Source: JAHQVI01 sp963749875 (GTDB taxonomy: Bacteria > Pseudomonadota > Alphaproteobacteria > Rhizobiales > Rhodomicrobiaceae). Taken from it: DNA of 64,000 nt. The notes beneath the pieces were generated by a model, which saw only the letters and a list, made by a program, of their open reading frames with translations, did no database searches and had not been told where the DNA came from. How positions within the stretch are numbered: the first letter of the stretch is position 1; each line of letters starts with the position of its first letter. Shown one piece after another: positions 61,787-64,000 of the stretch. The stretch lies in the NCBI GenBank assembly GCA_963749875.1, contig CAVVOX010000002.1:372001-436000 (forward strand). The letters run 5' to 3'. The position numbers were made by a program, and so were the translations under genes.

Positions 61787-62616
61787 CAGACCTGCGCTCC
61801 CGCTGCTGGCGTCAGGCGGGCGCCAAATCCGATCAGCAGGCGGGCGAGCTCCTCCGGCGCCTCGGCCGGGATCAGATGGCCGACATCGGGCAGGGCAACA
61901 CGCTGAATATCCGGAATTTGAGCTGAAATGCGCTCGACATCGACGGGGTTGTAAAAGACGCGATCGCGCAGGCCGGTGATATTCAGCACCGGCACGCCGA
62001 TGCGGCCCCAATCGACCGCCCAATCCGCGTGCCGGCCGCCGCCAAGCAGCCGCAAAATGCCATTGTCGGCGCTGAGCGGCTGATAGCCTTGGTCGCCGAG
62101 ACAGCTCGCGCGCATGGGGGCGAGGTGCCCCGGCCCGACAAGCATCGGCAGGAAGAGGTCCAGGATCAGAGGCGGACCGCCGAGAGCCGCGGCGCGGAAG
62201 ATCGCTTCGTTCACCCAGTCGAGCGGCAGGCCGGGTGCGCGCAATGTGTTGAGATAGACCAGACCGATGGCCGGTGCGCCTTCCAGATAGGCCTTGGTCG
62301 CAAAAAGCCCGCCGATGGAAAGCCCGGTGAGGATAACGCGCGGCGGGCCAACATGAGCGAGCAGCGCCTTCAGATCCGCAACATGCAGCGCCTCGGTCAG
62401 ATCATCCGCAGGCCGTGCCGGGCTCTTCTCCTGGCCGCGCATATTATAGGCGAGCGTACCGAAGCCTTCGGCGCGCAGAGCCGGGCCGATCACGCCCTGC
62501 CATTGCGCAGTCGAGCCTGTGATCGCGTTGATAAAGACGAAGGTGGCGCGCCCGTCCGCTGGAGCGTCATATTCGAAGTGGAGTTTCGCGCCCTCGCCGA
62601 GATCCAGCGGGTCCAT
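61786..62616 (-). CDS. Alpha/beta hydrolase
   Basis: 276 residues. Core elements: oxyanion segment FVFINAITGSTAQW, nucleophile elbow GLSIGG (Ser), Asp in ITGLRDRVFYNPV, and His in LPDVGHLIPAEAPEEL, forming the catalytic triad. Resembles 3-oxoadipate enol-lactonase/haloperoxidase-like members, but the substrate is unknown. It is translationally coupled to the EamA permease gene downstream. Confidence 0.9.
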   Translation of the reverse strand: MDPLDLGEGAKLHFEYDAPADGRATFVFINAITGSTAQWQGVIGPALRAEGFGTLAYNMRGQEKSPARPADDLTEALHVADLKALLAHVGPPRVILTGLSIGGLFATKAYLEGAPAIGLVYLNTLRAPGLPLDWVNEAIFRAAALGGPPLILDLFLPMLVGPGHLAPMRASCLGDQGYQPLSADNGILRLLGGGRHADWAVDWGRIGVPVLNITGLRDRVFYNPVDVERISAQIPDIQRVALPDVGHLIPAEAPEELARLLIGFGARLTPAAGAQV

Positions 62617-62962
62617 CGCCTGCCTATTCTTTCCAAACTCGCTGCGCCTATACTCGGAGGGACGTCCTTCGCGAGGGCGATATATTGTATCAAAACGTTA
62701 AATTTCCGAAAGCATTTCGGGGACAATTCGATGGTGACACCCATCCTGTCGCAAGCCGGCGGTCTGGTGCCCGGCCATCAATTCGATGCTTCGTCCGCAT
62801 GGTGGCAGGGGGGCCTGACTCTCCTTGACACATCACTGTAATTAGTTCAGCTTTGAACTAATGGTCTGAAATCAGACTGAAAAATCGACCGGAAAGCACG
62901 CCGTTTTCGGCGCTGCGCCATCCGGCTGCCCTGTCTTCTGGGATCATAAAAGGGAGTGAAAC
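62617..62962. other. Divergent intergenic region with two small hairpins
   Basis: 346 bp between the hydrolase and the binding-protein gene. It contains the hairpin at 62842-62861 and a second at 62864-62877 (separate entry). A 36-codon ORF at 62731-62841 has no ribosome site or homology and was not accepted. Confidence 0.45.
62842..62877 (+). promoter_or_regulatory. Paired palindromes upstream of the binding-protein gene
   Basis: TTAGTTCA-GCTT-TGAACTAA at 62842-62861 and GTCTGA-AA-TCAGAC at 62864-62877, about 85-120 bp before the ATG at 62963. They could be a regulator operator or leader hairpins. No T-run follows. Confidence 0.4.
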
Positions 62963-64000
62963 ATGACATCAGTCGCGTCATTCATCACGCGCAGAGCCGC
63001 TATTGCCGGCGCCTTGTGCGCGGCCGTTACAACCGCAACAGCCGTCCACTACTCAACCAGCGCGAAAGCGGCCGACGACATAAAGGTCGGCATCCTGCTG
63101 CCCCTGTCCGGCTCCGTCGCGCCGATCGGAATCAACAATCGCCGGGGACACGAGCTCGCGATCGAAGAGATCAATGCCGCGGGCGGCATCAAGTCGCTCG
63201 GGGGCGCCAAGCTCGTGATGGTCGACGGCGATACGCAGGGCAATCCGAATGTCGGCATCCAGGAGACGGAAAAGCTGGCGCGGCAAGGCGTCGTCGCGAT
63301 TATGGGGGCGTATCAGTCCGGCGTGACATTCCCGACGACACAGATCGCCGAGAAGCTCAAAGTGCCCTATATCGACCCGGTCGCCATCGCCGACAGCATC
63401 ACCGAGGGGCGCAATTTCAAATACACGTTCAAAGTGTCGCCGAAAGCCTCCTGGTATGCGCGCGACCAGCTCAATTTCCTGAAATCCATCGGTGAAAAGA
63501 CCGGCCATCCGGTCAAGAGCGTCGTGCTCATGCATGAAGATACGCTCTTTGGCCAGTCGAGCTCCAAGGGCCAGGCGAAATACGCCGAGAAGCTCGGCAT
63601 CAAGGTTCTCGACAAGATCGCCTATCCCAAGGATACGCCCGACCTGACGGCGACGGTCTCGCGTGTCAAAAGCCTCAAACCCGATGCGCTGGTGCTCGTC
63701 TCCTATATTTCCGACGCGGTGCTGATCACCAAGACGATGAAAGAGCTGGGCGTCAACATCCCGATCGTCGGGACCAGCGCCGGCCATATCGATCCGGCCT
63801 ACATCGCCAATCTCGGCCCGCTCGCCAATTACAGCTTCACGGTCGGCGAGTGGAATCCCGACATGAAAAAGGCGGGCGCCCAGGAAATCAACGAGCGTTT
63901 CGAGAAGAAGTTCGGCATCCCGATGAACGGCCATGCGGCCGAGACTTACATGTCGACCATGGTGCTGCGCGACGCGCTCGAAAAGGCAGGGTCCACCGAT
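62963..64000 (+). CDS. Branched-chain amino acid-type ABC substrate-binding protein (partial)
   Basis: 346 residues visible; the gene runs off the right edge. Long signal region with a Tat-like RRAAIAGALCAAVTTATA, mature start near AKAADDIKVGILLPLSG. Periplasmic-binding protein type I (LivJ-like) features: GHELAIEEINAAGGI, VDGDTQGNPNVGIQETEKLA, and the hinge EDTLFGQSSSKGQAKYAEK. Ligand unknown; relatives bind Leu/Ile/Val, amides or other small molecules. The ATG at 62963 has AAAGGGAGTG upstream. Confidence 0.92.
   Translation, partial: MTSVASFITRRAAIAGALCAAVTTATAVHYSTSAKAADDIKVGILLPLSGSVAPIGINNRRGHELAIEEINAAGGIKSLGGAKLVMVDGDTQGNPNVGIQETEKLARQGVVAIMGAYQSGVTFPTTQIAEKLKVPYIDPVAIADSITEGRNFKYTFKVSPKASWYARDQLNFLKSIGEKTGHPVKSVVLMHEDTLFGQSSSKGQAKYAEKLGIKVLDKIAYPKDTPDLTATVSRVKSLKPDALVLVSYISDAVLITKTMKELGVNIPIVGTSAGHIDPAYIANLGPLANYSFTVGEWNPDMKKAGAQEINERFEKKFGIPMNGHAAETYMSTMVLRDALEKAGSTD

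Noticed and set aside
62731..62841. 36-codon ORF beginning MVTPILSQAGG
   Set aside because: No ribosome binding site, no hydrophobic or family pattern; not accepted as a gene.

Overview
The window reads as a chromosomal segment of a high-GC alphaproteobacterium, most likely Hyphomicrobiales (Rhizobiales). The reasons are the nnr/glnB-glnA arrangement with a sigma-54 promoter, priA directly upstream of an F1-only atp cluster, the hisS-hisZ-hisG order with a short-form HisG, pgsA-moaD, a Cpa/Flp pilus locus, and many ABC and tripartite uptake systems. No species can be named from the sequence alone. About 60 protein genes and one tRNA gene are supported.

Layout: 1-2.9 kb, nitrogen control (partial nnr, glnB, glnA). 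2.9-4.2 kb, Flp pilus genes (cpaA and two pilins). 4.5-6.9 kb, a YfbU-family protein, 7Fe ferredoxin, a VOC protein and a secreted Cys-rich protein. 7.3-15.5 kb, glyS, moaD, pgsA, an SDR and hisG/hisZ/hisS. 15.8-24.7 kb, a DUF465 protein, the F1 ATP synthase genes (with a DUF336/GlcG-like gene inserted between atpA and atpG), priA and a small membrane protein. 24.9-33.2 kb, a gamma-glutamylcyclotransferase-like gene, ppdK, and the K+ pump kdpFABC preceded by a 27-residue membrane microprotein. 33.3-36.4 kb, an AEC permease, two c-type cytochromes and a TusA-like protein. 36.7-43.2 kb, an ornithine-decarboxylase-like enzyme, an MFS carrier, an MBL/TetR pair, a GNAT, a thioesterase and a LysE exporter. 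43.3-46.5 kb, a polar amino acid ABC importer. 46.6-49.4 kb, tRNA-Pro followed by an accessory islet with an AT-rich TPR-like gene and an intact IS1380-type element. 49.4-56.6 kb, an enoyl-CoA hydratase and a dipeptide ABC operon. 56.8-60.5 kb, a tripartite tricarboxylate transporter and an SDR. 60.9-64 kb, an EamA permease, an alpha/beta hydrolase and a partial branched-chain-type binding protein.

The most striking feature is not a gene. The gaps between genes carry several families of short palindromic repeats, nearly all bounded by CTAG or a near match (YTAR). Family B (11 copies, full length about 130 bp) consists of two adjacent hairpins. Family A (2 copies, about 110 bp) has short terminal inverted repeats enclosing two inner stems. 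Family C (3 copies, about 75 bp) is a single long hairpin. In five B copies the terminal YTAG supplies the TAG stop codon of the neighbouring gene, and in a sixth the repeat is translated as the C-terminus of HisG. The IS1380-type element sits in the terminal CTAG of a B copy and is flanked by a CTAG duplication. Together these suggest small non-autonomous elements that target CTAG, a tetramer usually rare in bacterial genomes, and so collect at TAG stop codons. Two more generic intergenic repeat types (D, E) are also present.

Other points worth attention are a mid-gene GC drop in hisS (about 50% against about 72% in its flanks), the foreign gene inside the atp operon, the kdp microprotein with no kdpDE nearby, and a roughly 700-bp repeat-filled gap splitting the dipeptide ABC operon.
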